Assembly: GCA_029959085.1 (NCBI GenBank)
Contig: JARWIR010000002.1
Location: 79,202,224-79,266,223, forward strand
Length of the DNA stretch: 64,000 nucleotides
Reading direction: 5' to 3'
Source of the DNA: Nemophila menziesii
Lineage: Eukaryota; Streptophyta; Magnoliopsida; Boraginales; Hydrophyllaceae
Below are positions 54,330 through 64,000 of the stretch, piece after piece; within the stretch, counting starts at the first letter, position 1, and each line of letters begins with the position of its first letter. Under the pieces are notes generated by a model that worked only from the letters and a program-made list of their open reading frames with translations, was not told the origin of the DNA and searched no databases. The position numbers were made by a program, and so were the translations under genes.

Positions 54330-56090
54330 TGGTGGGTCCTGGGGTGTTATAAAATTAATACGATAAATAAAAGGAACCACAATACCGCAAGTGCACAGTT
54401 GTCCAAGTAATATCCGATAAATCGGGTTTCGTTCTCAGGGACGAATTAGGTTCAACTCTAGTATTAATCAGATAGTAGAAATATTTGCTTGACAGAAAGT
54501 AAAATAATATGATTTTTGTTTGGTTTTCTAATAACTAAAGATGAAAATAAATAAAGACGAAAAATAATAACTGAAAATTAATAATAAAGTAAAAGGAATA
54601 ACTTCATAGTTGAGAGATACTTGAGTCTCGCAAGGAATCCACCTAATTAACGTAACCTATGCTTTGTTTAAGGGTAGAATTGGTATTATAATATTAGTCG
54701 GGACTCTAATATCTCCTAGCCCCCTGTCTGGTAGACCTAGAAGCTATTCTAAAGTACTATACACCCCTATATGGGCGATTATGCCTCTTCAGATGATATA
54801 TATTTACCTCTTTGGCTATGTAATTAGTTAAGCCTGTCGGTCAATAACCGACATTACACGAGTATTACCTAAGTCTATATTCAAACCCCCATGTCGGATG
54901 ATCACTTTGCCACTAAAGTGAATAGCCCAAATAATAAAAGCTAATTCTAGTTGCGCAGAAAAGAATTAGTGATTAAGAACAAAGTAATATACAATATCTA
55001 AGACTCAATTTAATTTAAATCCTGAGAATCCCAAATTCAAAACATAGATTAAATTAATTAAGGTTCATCCCTTTATTGCGATTCTCAAGTATATGGAAAT
55101 TTAGCTCATACATAAATTAAAGACTGAAATTAAATGGATAAAAGACATCATATTCAATTACAGAAAAGAAATTGATAACCTAAAGGATTGGATGACTGTT
55201 GATGGAAGAACAGAATTCTCCCAGCTCTAGTTTCTCCTTGCCTTCTTGCTCTGACTAGAAAACCTTAGGCCTCCTGTGTAATTTTCAGAAGTGTGTGTAA
55301 AGAGGAGGATAAGGGGTTATTTATAGGCATTAGGAAGCCCTAATTCGTTTTTACTTGGAGTGGAAGACAAGTTAAGAACTCTTTAATTCGCAGCACTAAA
55401 ATATAGGAAAGGTAAGATTCTTTTGCTGATTTGTTTTGGTCATATCGCCTTCAATACTTATCCGTTTGATGCGTTCTTTACATCGAAATCACTTGTCTCG
55501 GAAATCTCTATCCATTGGTCCAGACCATTCTTCCAAATACCTAGCCGATCTTTAGTTATGAGCTCGTCTTTGAACGTGGCTGGAATTTCAGATTCATTTG
55601 GCAACTTTATCTTTTCCTTTTTTGCATATTTCCTTCCTTAATCTTCCAATTTTCATGTATATATTCTTTCCTTTACTTCATAGATTTGACTTGGTCTCTA
55701 ATTAATTACCATATATTTTTAAAGTTTCACAATAAATAAATAATTAAACTGCATATGCTTTAAAAAATAAATCAAGACTAGAAATAAGAAAGTACACTCT
55801 AAAATTAGAAACTCCAATAAAATACTTCCTAACACACTAAAAATAATCTAAAACTTTAATTCTCACTTCTCCTCCTTGTATTGATTTTCCATGAAATTCA
55901 AGAACCTACTAACTTTGCACTAAAAATAACCAAATTAACGCACAAAGCTCTAAAAATGCAAATAGTCCAATTCCAAGGGGCAAAAGTGTAATATGACGAA
56001 ATAAGCATAAAAGTATATCAAATAAGTCAAATATTCACCTAAAAGGATGTCTCCTAATGACTAATAATTAGAACAAATAGGGAGACATCA
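54330..56090 (-). repeat. 5' LTR of element C
   Basis: 1761 bp, plus-strand ends TGGTGGGTCC and GAGACATCA. The minus-strand TATA region lies near 55316-55325 (TTATTTATAGG on the plus strand). The frame at 55423-55641 is not a gene. Confidence 0.9.
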
Positions 56091-58300
56091 ACATCTCCCC
56101 TCAAACTAGATCTCAAACCATTTTTTATTCCACTTTTGTTCTTGAACATTGATCTTCACCATGTTTACACCCTTAAAATTAAATTTCGACATCAAAGAAA
56201 TGGTTTTAGGGATCCTTTTGCTTTACGAAAACGACTTCTTTATCATTCTTTTAATCGGTTAGAACTCTGGATGAACCGTTAGAATTCATGGTAGAAATTA
56301 AAGTTAGGAGTACGTAGGTACGTACGGTTTGTGATTTGGAGATGAAATGAAAGAATTATGCAATTTTTAGCATTCATGGTTCAAAACAATCCACTCATTT
56401 ACTAATAAAATTTTGGGTTGATTTGGACCATCTTAAAGAGATCCATAACAACAAAAACATAATCGACCCTTTAACATTAGAAAAAGGTACCCATACATAA
56501 TTCATACGGAAGAAATGTCTGGAGCCATGCAAAAGAGAGAAGAAGAAGAGTGGAAGCACTCTATGCCATTCCAACTCTACCATTCATCAATTAATAGTAA
56601 TTTTATTTTGTTTTTCATTTTGAACATAAATATTACATTAATAGTTTCTAAATTTTATTATTTCATTACTCACTAGTTAACTCATATCTTAAGAACAACA
56701 TTATGTATGAACCCTAGTAGGATTTTATTTTTTAATTGAATTTAGAAAAATACATCTTTAATTGAATTGTTATTTTAATTGATTTTGTTATGTATTTGAC
56801 ATATAATTCATCCCCTAATTAGGACAAGTACAGGATTGACCTTAGTGGTTAAGACTGTCACCCCGGCGAGGGGTTTGGTTACTGAAAATGATACATAATC
56901 GTCTAGTGTGCGTTTGTGATCCTGACGGGTTTGACTAGCCAGATACTTAATAGGGTTAGAGAATTGTAGAACCTATCATTGGATAGGGCCACCTAACCTA
57001 AGTCTCCTATTAGTGCTGATGTAGCTTCCTAAACTTTCCTAACGGGTGTTAAGAAGAAGTTAGAATCCCAACTATTGTAAAACTAGCAATTTACATATAA
57101 GTAATAAAATGTAAAATCGATATTAGTGGGGGATTACTTGTAAGTTCTCGAGCTATGTTATCATCCCATCTATGTTTTGCATTTACATGTTTAGTTCTTT
57201 AAGTTAATTAATTCTTAGATTAATTTGAGTATTTGCATCTTAGTCCTTTTTATCGGGAGAAAAATATTTATCTTTTATCTATTAGTTAAACTATTTATTC
57301 TAATACACTTTCCAAGAACACTGCAAAAGAGTTAACCATCATAGTCCCAATAGAGATGATTACTCTTTATACTTACTACGAATTACTTGTCAACGATCCA
57401 TACACTTGCGGTTAGTTAGCTCTCTTTTGGTGTTGATTTCTTAAGTTATTTTATCACACCTTTGGAGACGACATATATTCACCCACCTCTCCCTAGGATA
57501 CTACACTGGGTTTTCACTACGAACCTAGGGTCAAATTCAGTTACTACAATCCCTCATCTGCGTAATAACGTGGTTGTGAAACTCTCGAAGCATTCTCCAA
57601 AGTTTCTTAAATTGACTGAATTGAAAATTTCCTAGCAAAAATAACTCAAAATTAAAAGTACCAATTACGTTAAAATATATCCCACACTAATTCTCTCATT
57701 ATGTAAACTCAATTTTTAAACAATACATAAATGTTCTGTGTGTTAGTGATCCTGACAGGCTTGAGTTGCTGGATAGTAAATAGGGTTAGAAAGTTTGTAG
57801 CGCTGATCTTTACGTAAAACCACTTCACCCAAGTACTATAATCATATTTGAGGCAGCCTTTTAAGCTTCCCTGACGTGAGTTAGTAGGAAATTAGAATCC
57901 CGACTATGTCATAATTATAAATTGACCCTTAAGAAATAAAACATAAAATTAATACTTTTGGAGCTTACTTGCGAATTCTCGAGCTATATTCTCATCCCAT
58001 CTCTTAGTTATTTACATTCTAGTCTTTAGTTGAAATAGTATCATAATTTAGGTATCCTTAATTGTATCTTTAGTTCTTAATTACAAATTAAATAACTAAT
58101 TATCTTTTCTTCTTAGGTAAGCAATTAATTCTAGTACACTTTGCAATAACACGTAAAGAAAATTAAACATAGTTCCTATGTAGATAATACTCTTTAATAA
58201 TAATTACATTTAAGTAATTGTCAACGACGTACACTTGCAGTTAGTTAACTCTCGGGGTATGTATTCGTTAGGATACTTTTATCACACCTTGGGAGAAGAT
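56091..58300 (+). repeat. two old Athila-like LTR fragments in plus orientation
   Basis: Landmarks of LTR 3' halves occur twice: GTCACCCCGGCGAGGGGTTT with CCTGACGGGTTTGAC and an end at TTTTATCACACCTTTGGAGA (about 57452-57471), and again CCTGACAGGCTTGAG with TTTTATCACACCTTGGGAGA (about 58276-58295). The CACTTGCGGTTAGTTAGC-type segment before each end fits the U5 side. No primer sites or coding parts. 57480-57720 holds nothing recognisable. Confidence 0.6.
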
Positions 58301-58814
58301 TTTTTTTTTGTTCAGAAAAACATGATGTTCTATTTTAATGACTATTTACTTTTTACATTATGTATTTTAATTTTTATAATTAAAAAAACACAAATAGTTA
58401 TAATCATGAACCCCTAGACGTATAAACAATTTCTATATTAATATATTCTTGATAAAAGATATGTATCCCACTCTGAAATATCATATCAACATTTCATAAT
58501 AATACCAACATTCTACTTAACTAAAATATTTAACTAAATCCCCATTCCCATATTCTTTAGTCATGGAAATGCAAACTCTTAATTTATCTAATTAAATTGA
58601 AAGAATATGCTAATATTTTAGAGGAATGTAGGAATAAGAGTTAAAATTAAAGGATTCAAACATACTTTAAAAGAAGAAGCAGAATGGTTAGACTTTTTCC
58701 TATAAAATTCATCCAGGGAGTGGGAGTATTTTTTGATAGAATTGTACACCCGCAGAAGCACACAGATTCTAATTATTAGCTATATTCTAATCGAATAAAT
58801 GCCATTATTAACAA
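58301..58814. other. AT-rich intergenic DNA
   Basis: No frame, inverted repeat or LTR edge recognised between the LTR debris and the duplicated segment. Confidence 0.5.
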
Positions 58815-59034
58815 ATTGGACTAGTACAAAAAATAGTAACCAACTCATAGAATCAGAATTATGAAAATACATATATGAGAAATGGGAAATATATTAATGC
58901 GGTAACAACATTTAGGAATGGGAAAATGATGGATAACAATGTTAGGATAGAAATATAAGCTATAAAATATATAACAATATTATCACCTTAAAATATTGAA
59001 GTTCTAATTAGGTAGAGTAATGATATTTGTCACC

Positions 59035-59143
59035 CGTTTTGTATCACCCTTTTATCACCTCCTATGTGTATGCCTACATGGACCAATGAATTGATTTCTC
59101 TATCCCATTTAATTTTTCTCTATCTTCTATTCAAGGAAATCAA
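59035..59143. repeat. 109-bp insertion in duplicated copy 2
   Basis: Copy 1 reads GGTATACACAAA; copy 2 has GGTA, then 109 extra bases beginning GAGTAATGATATTTGTCACC, then TACACAAA. A TA lies at both junctions. No terminal inverted repeat is visible, so it may be one end of a small DNA transposon or a deletion in copy 1. Confidence 0.5.
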
Positions 59144-60316
59144 TACACAAAATTTAGACTCCCCTTTCCACGTGGTTTCTTGAAAACCTTATGCAAATTC
59201 CTTAGGACCTAGAGGAAAAAATCCATGACAAATGAGAATATATGTTTGAAAGCATTAAACAAGAAATATTAGCTTATCTTTTTTTAAGGTAATTAAAACT
59301 AGAAACAATTTTACTCTTGCCTAATCAATTCCCATTTTGACAAGTTTTCCCTAAATTTGAAATATAAGTATTTTTAATCACACGAACTTAAATAGTGTTC
59401 CTTGTTATTCCTTATATTTCTTTTTTGTCCGAGTTGCTGTTAACCTTTTTTTTAATTATTTTTGACCTATTAAATCCAAAACCTATTAAAAGAATATTTT
59501 ATTACATAATTTTTTACAAATCTAAAATCTCAAAAACTTTTAAATTTATTACACGTACGTTTCCATCCCAATTCAACCCACCCCTACTCTTCCCTACTTA
59601 TTACTATTCCCATAAGTTTTTAAACAAAATAAACTCAAAACTTTCATATTTTTTACACACACCTCCCATCCCACATACCCATGACATTTGAAGTTCCTTA
59701 AAAAAAAAAAGTGGGAGATTAGAAAATTTGAAACATATGAAAAAGGTCACAATATCTTTTTACCACACTGATGAATTAACCATGATTTAGATTGCTAGGT
59801 ACATTAAGAAGTAATTCAAAATAGTACCCTAAAGTGAAAATACAAGGAGTATAGAAAACAAATTATTTTTAATTAGAAAAATTGTAAAATTTCCATGTCC
59901 AGTAGAGTTAATACATTAACTAGCAAGTGCATAAAACATCCTCTAATTCACGGAAACTTAGATGGGTTTTCTCTACAAAAATTATAAATTGTGTTATTAT
60001 GAAATAATATCTAAATCTTGCTGAGTGGTTTGACTCCTATCAGTTTTGTTTTAGATACGGTTAAGACATATGTATGTGGAAATTTGATAATACAGTCCTA
60101 AAGAACTTATCTAAACTGGATCATAAACATTAAGTAATTTTTATTTTTTTATGCGGAAATTATAAATAATGCTAACACGTCAATACATAGAAATTTGTAT
60201 CAAAACTTAAAAATTATTAGCTTTAAAATGATATTTTGTATTATAATTATGTTATTGAAAATAATATAAAACCCTTTAATGACATTATTTTATAATTTTT
60301 AGATACGAAACATGTG

Positions 60317-60550
60317 TATCTAATCAGCAATCCAGCAATCTCTTGCACAAGCATTAAAACATATGGAAAGAACACGATGTGTAGAGAAGCATTCGCTAGT
60401 ACAAGCGGTGAAGCATCCCATATCTAAATGTTCACGTTTATAATTTATTTAAAATTTCTGCATCAGGTGAAGAGAACACTGATGTTGTCATCAAATAGAT
60501 TATCAAATGATAAGAACCCATATTATACTTGAACCAATAATCTTCTTCAT
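60317..60550 (-). pseudogene. broken copy of the thionin-like cysteine-rich peptide gene
   Basis: Homologous to 31090-31320 throughout. Relative to that gene, a one-base deletion in the signal-peptide part brings a TGA at codon 16, and a one-base insertion before the first cysteine shifts the frame again. The mature region keeps all six cysteine codons with the same spacing and several substitutions. Without a different start or an intron it cannot make the peptide. Confidence 0.75.
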
Positions 60551-61080
60551 CTTCGATCAATTCCCTCATTTATTATTGTAAAGTAGTTATAAACTTATCT
60601 ACTTATGCTATGAATATATATAGTACATTAATACAATATTTACAGTTTTTTGGCATGAAATGGATAAGCTTTCATTGCTTATGTTCCATATGATATTGAA
60701 TGTGGTCTTTAGTGTTGTAGTTTGTCTTTTGCAAAGGTCAAAATAAATGAAGGATTTAAATATTGAATGTGTATGATTATTAACAATTTGGTTTCACCTC
60801 AAAAATGCTCTCCCGGGCACAACTCCCAAAATGACCACCACCACCGTCCAAAAAGCCACTTTCCACCACCAAAAAACCCTAAACCACCTCTGCCTTCTCC
60901 AGACCTAGCCTCATCAACCCTCTTTCCACCCTTGTTATCCTTGTTTTTCTCCGATCCATAAGTTTTCACTTGCTTTATTTGTCATAAGCTCATCTTAGAG
61001 TTCTAATAATATCTATTTCGTGCTTTTTTAACTTTTCGTTTACATTTATTTTCTAGCTTTTCTCTTTCTATTGTGTATTA

Positions 61081-61710
61081 ATGGCCTCCATTAATGCTGA
61101 TGGGACTGAAGAGGCTGAAGATGACTCTGTCTTTCTCCTGACAAGGAGGTTATTTACGCAAGGTTTGATGAATCAAAATTGTTTCTCAAAATTATTGCTA
61201 CAGGTAACATTAATATGAGTTATCTTAAGAAAACCATTTTACAATATTGGGGTATTAAAGGCCGCATCTCTATTGAAAAGCAAGGTATGAACCTTTTTGT
61301 GGTCCAGTTTGATAATCATGAAGACAATGATATTTTTGGGTTAATAGGCCTTATCACGTGTTTGGTTTCCATATATTAATCCAGATATATGAGGAATGTG
61401 CGAATGAACCTTTACCTCTGGAAGAAACTTCTTTTTGGGTGCGAGTGATAGGGATTCCATCTTTGTTTATTAAGGAAGGTAATGTTAAAAAAATTGCAGC
61501 TAAGCTTGGCTGTGTTCTTGAGGTTGAACTTCCTAACCCAGATAAATTTAAAGAAAACCCATCAGTGAGAGTGAGATAAGATTTAGGGCACCTTCTAGAG
61601 GATGAATCGTTTTCTATTATACCAGCAACTCTCATCTCTGACAAGGATGATGATGAGATGGCTGATGCGGTGGACTTCGACAATTTTAATGAGGAAGGAT
61701 CATAGAAATG
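61081..61710 (+). pseudogene. LINE-2 ORF1 (DUF4283-like), broken
   Basis: It begins MASINADGTEEAEDDS at 61081 and continues over several frames with FLKIIATGNINMSYLKKTI, WGIKGRISIEKQGMNLFVVQ, then LPLEETSFWVRVIGIPSLF and an acidic tail ending near 61700. The pattern of a central W/F-x-V-x-I-x-G-I-P segment is that of the DUF4283 domain of plant LINE ORF1 (nucleic-acid binding). No CCHC knuckle follows and the gap to ORF2 is under 100 bases, so the C-terminal half is missing. Confidence 0.65.
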
Positions 61711-61797
61711 GAAAGAAGAGGGTTCTTTTGAGGGTTTGGGTTCTCAAAACTCAGAAGGGGTTTGCGGGGTTGATCCTAATCAAACTCATAGTTTCCA

Positions 61798-64000
61798 ATG
61801 ATTTAAGCCTGGAACTGTCAAGGCATTGGCACTGCTTTTACAGAGCTAAGTCTCATCGATGTGGTGAAGACTCATAAAATAGAGGTACTATTTCTTTCTG
61901 AAACTAAGCTTAAATTTGATTACTTATTTAAATTAAGCCCTAAGCTAAATTTAACAATGGTTACACATGTAAACGCGGAAGGATTATCAGGAGGCCTAGC
62001 AGTGTTTGTTAAAGATCCTGAGAAATTTAAAATTATGAATTCTGAAAAGAATTTAATTCACTTTTCATATGAGGGTAATCTAACAGGTGCTTGTGAAATT
62101 TCACTTGTTTATGGACCTACTGATGATGTTGAAAAAGAAAATTTCTTAAATAAAATTTCTTCTTTTAACTCCAATAAGAATTACTGGTGCATTCTTGGAG
62201 ATTTCAATCTTGTAAAATTTCCATCTGAGAAATTAGAGGGAGAAATTGGTTACATGAATAGGAAAAATATGGCTTTTTTTAATGAGTTCATTGAGAAAAA
62301 CTATCTCCTTGAATTATCAGCTAAAGGCTGTAATTTCACTTGGTCTAACAAGAGAAATGACAACTAGTTGATAAAACAAGTTCTTGACAGAATATTGGTG
62401 AACAAGAATTGGATGGATAAGTTCCCTAATTCATGGACAGTTGTTCTCCCTCCTACATGGTCTTATCACTCTCCAATTTTATTAAATATTGGTATTCATA
62501 AAAAAATACAAAAGAGATTCATTGTGGAAAAAGGATGGATACATGATGATTCTTTCTGTAAATTGATTGTTAAGCAATGGAAAACTCATTCTAATGACTC
62601 TTTTGGAGGTGTTGAGAAAATTAATATCAATTTGAAGAGAGTTCAAAGGCATGTTTCTATTTGGGCAAGGAAAAGGGTGCTTAATAATAGAATTCTGATT
62701 GAAACCACCTTAGCCCAGATGGAGAAGCTGTACAATGAACCATACTTAGTTAATAATAAAGAATCCTTTGACTTACTCAGTCTAGATCTTGAAATGCATT
62801 GGAAAAAAAGGAACTGTATTGGTCCCTTAGATCAAGAAACTGTTAGCTTCAATGCTCACAAGAGATTAAACAACATTATAATAAAGTGTTTAAAACAGTT
62901 GGACAAAGATACTATGAGCCAATATTGAATTGTATTGAGACAGTTGTTACTCATGACATGAATATTAATCTCATTAGAGATGTTACAGAAAATGAATCAA
63001 AAGAAGTTGTTTGATCCCTTGGAAGTGATAAGTCTCCAGGACCAGATGGATATGGAGGATTCTTCTTCAAAAAAAAATTGGGAAGAATTTAAGGGTGGTC
63101 TCTTGAATTTTGTTTCTGACTTTATCTCTTGCAATTCTTCTATTTAAGATATTAATGGTACAATTATTGCTCTTATTCTTAAATGTACTAATCCTGGTTG
63201 TATTGTTTCTTACAGGTCTATTAGTTGCGCAAATTTCATTTATAAAATTATTGCTAAAATTTTAGCAAACAGGTTGCAACCTTGGTTATGTGACATTATT
63301 TCTAAAACACAAACTGCCTTTATACCAGGAAGATCAATTTTTGTAAATATACTAATAGCTCAGGAAGCTAGTCATTATTTGAAAAATCAAAGGTATCAAA
63401 AAAAGATAGTCTTGCCATTAAGGCAGACATGAGCAAAGCCTATGAAAATATAGAATTAGATTTATTATTGGATCTCTTGAAAAAAAATGGGGTTTCATTC
63501 TAGATGGATTGAATGGATTGGTAATTGTGTCTCTACAGTTTCATATCAGGTTCAAATCAATGGGTCTTTCCATGAAAATGACCTGCCTGAGAAAGGACTC
63601 AGACAGGGTGATCCTTTATCACCCTATTTATTTTGTTTGGTTACTCAAGCACTTACTTCTCTTATTAAACATGATGAGACTCATGGTCTTCTTAAGGGCA
63701 TTAAAATCGCCAGAGCAACACCTTCTATTTCACACATTTTATTTGCTGATGACAGCCTCTTTTTCTTGGAAGCTTCTGAATATGATGTTGAAATTTTCAA
63801 CACTATACTTAATTGGTATAGTATGGCAACAGGGCAAAAAATTAACTTGAACAAAAGTGGTGTTTTATTCAGTAAAAACACCCCTTCTGAGGAAAGGATA
63901 AAAATATCAAATCTTCTCAAGATGAGGAGATTAGAGGATCTTGGTAAGTATTTGGGTTTCCCCTCTAGTTGGGGAAAATCTAAAGTCAAATCATTAGAGT
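61798..64000 (+). pseudogene. LINE-2 ORF2: endonuclease and reverse transcriptase, broken and cut by window end
   Basis: ATG at 61798 followed by a stop at codon 3, then AWNCQGIG, FLSETKL, CILGDFNLV and CNFTWSNKR, the endonuclease motifs; the usual DHSP is YHSP here. An in-frame TAG lies at 62365-62367. Reverse transcriptase motifs in changing frames: SPGPDGYGGFFF near 63035-63070, TAFIPGRSI near 63315, ADMSKAYE near 63425, LRQGDPLSPYLF near 63597-63635, and FADDSLFFLEAS at 63742-63777, where FADD carries the catalytic aspartates. Frame breaks near 62928, 63015, 63090, 63430 and 63505. Confidence 0.85.

Larger units (their letters stand above)
38073..56090 (-). mobile_element. element C: non-autonomous Athila-like Ty3 element, split by element D
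   Basis: Read on the minus strand: 5' LTR 54330-56090, primer site, Gag-protease 51902-54183, then after removal of D the protease end and GPF/Y tail 41933-42408, post-ORF hairpin, GC-rich island, second-ORF remnant, GGGA hairpin, 3' region, PPT-proximal hairpin and a 3' LTR that has lost its outer 610 bp or so (38073-39223). The missing outer end means no target duplication can be checked. Coding parts contain several stops and frameshifts. Confidence 0.88.
58815..60772. repeat. duplicated segment, copy 2 (with broken cysteine-rich peptide gene)
   Basis: Same order and orientation as 29720-31542. Differences include a 109-bp insertion (59035-59143) and many point changes. The match ends at about 60772, exactly where LINE-2 begins; copy 1 continues there with GCATTTAAGTTTTGGCC. 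Confidence 0.85.
60773..64000 (+). mobile_element. LINE-2: plant non-LTR retrotransposon, 3' end outside window
   Basis: It starts immediately after GAATGTGT of the duplicated segment, so the 5' edge is known from the comparison with copy 1. A C-rich, CACC-repeat leader (about 60795-60960) is followed by ORF1 and ORF2. It runs past base 64000 within the reverse transcriptase, so tail and target duplication are not visible. Confidence 0.8.

Noticed and set aside
60767..60961. Pro/His-rich 64-residue frame.
   Set aside because: It starts in the duplicated segment and runs into the LINE-2 leader, so it is a junction product.

Overview
This is a gene-poor, AT-rich stretch of a plant (angiosperm, probably eudicot) nuclear genome made almost entirely of nested retrotransposons. 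The plant assignment rests on Athila-type Ty3 elements with tRNA-Asp-like primer sites, a Ty1/copia element with an initiator-Met primer site, plant-type LINEs (one with a terminal RNase H domain), a Mutator-like fold-back element, and one small secreted cysteine-rich peptide gene of thionin-like type. The species cannot be named from sequence alone. I see no tRNA, rRNA, CRISPR array or conventional multi-exon housekeeping gene.

Layout. 1-3446: 5' part of a decayed copia element on the minus strand (pre-integrase and protease end, gag zinc knuckle, gag N-terminus, primer site, LTR). 3447-4450: unassigned. 4456-22675: Ty3/Athila-like element B (minus), carrying a solo LTR of family A (5116-6639) and a complete family-A element (6838-16658, minus). 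22681-23832: old LTR debris. 23842-29540: Mutator-like fold-back element split by LINE-1 (23982-29313). About 29720-31542: single-copy-type DNA with the cysteine-rich peptide gene (31090-31320, minus). 32240-38072: fragments of further Athila-like elements, with a solo LTR at 35750-37328. 38073-56090: element C (minus), split by the young, nearly intact element D (42414-51896, plus). 56091-58300: LTR debris. About 58815-60772: second copy of the cysteine-rich gene segment, with a dead gene. About 60773-64000: LINE-2, running off the window.

The four Athila-like families A, B, C and D share an unusual plan. One reading frame encodes Gag, an aspartic protease and then directly the GPF/Y tail of integrase; reverse transcriptase, RNase H and the integrase core are absent. 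They must therefore be non-autonomous and depend on a partner. Next come a GC-rich repeat island and a second reading frame (a plant-transposon-domain protein in A, a shorter protein in D, decayed in B and C). The 3' region carries several conserved inverted repeats and repeated polypurine-tract-like motifs.

The most interesting signal is in that noncoding part. At least three short hairpins occupy fixed places in several families. Their loops are constant while their stems change by paired, compensating substitutions, as expected of selected RNA (or single-stranded DNA) structures in packaging, dimerisation, priming or translation. The exact 11-mer GAGTTTGGGGT occurs five times in element D, and only the last copy is the normal plus-strand primer next to the 3' LTR. 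The GC-rich island of C holds eight 10-bp ACCGG-type palindromic units in four pairs, each pair exactly 20 bp apart, repeating about every 107-109 bp.
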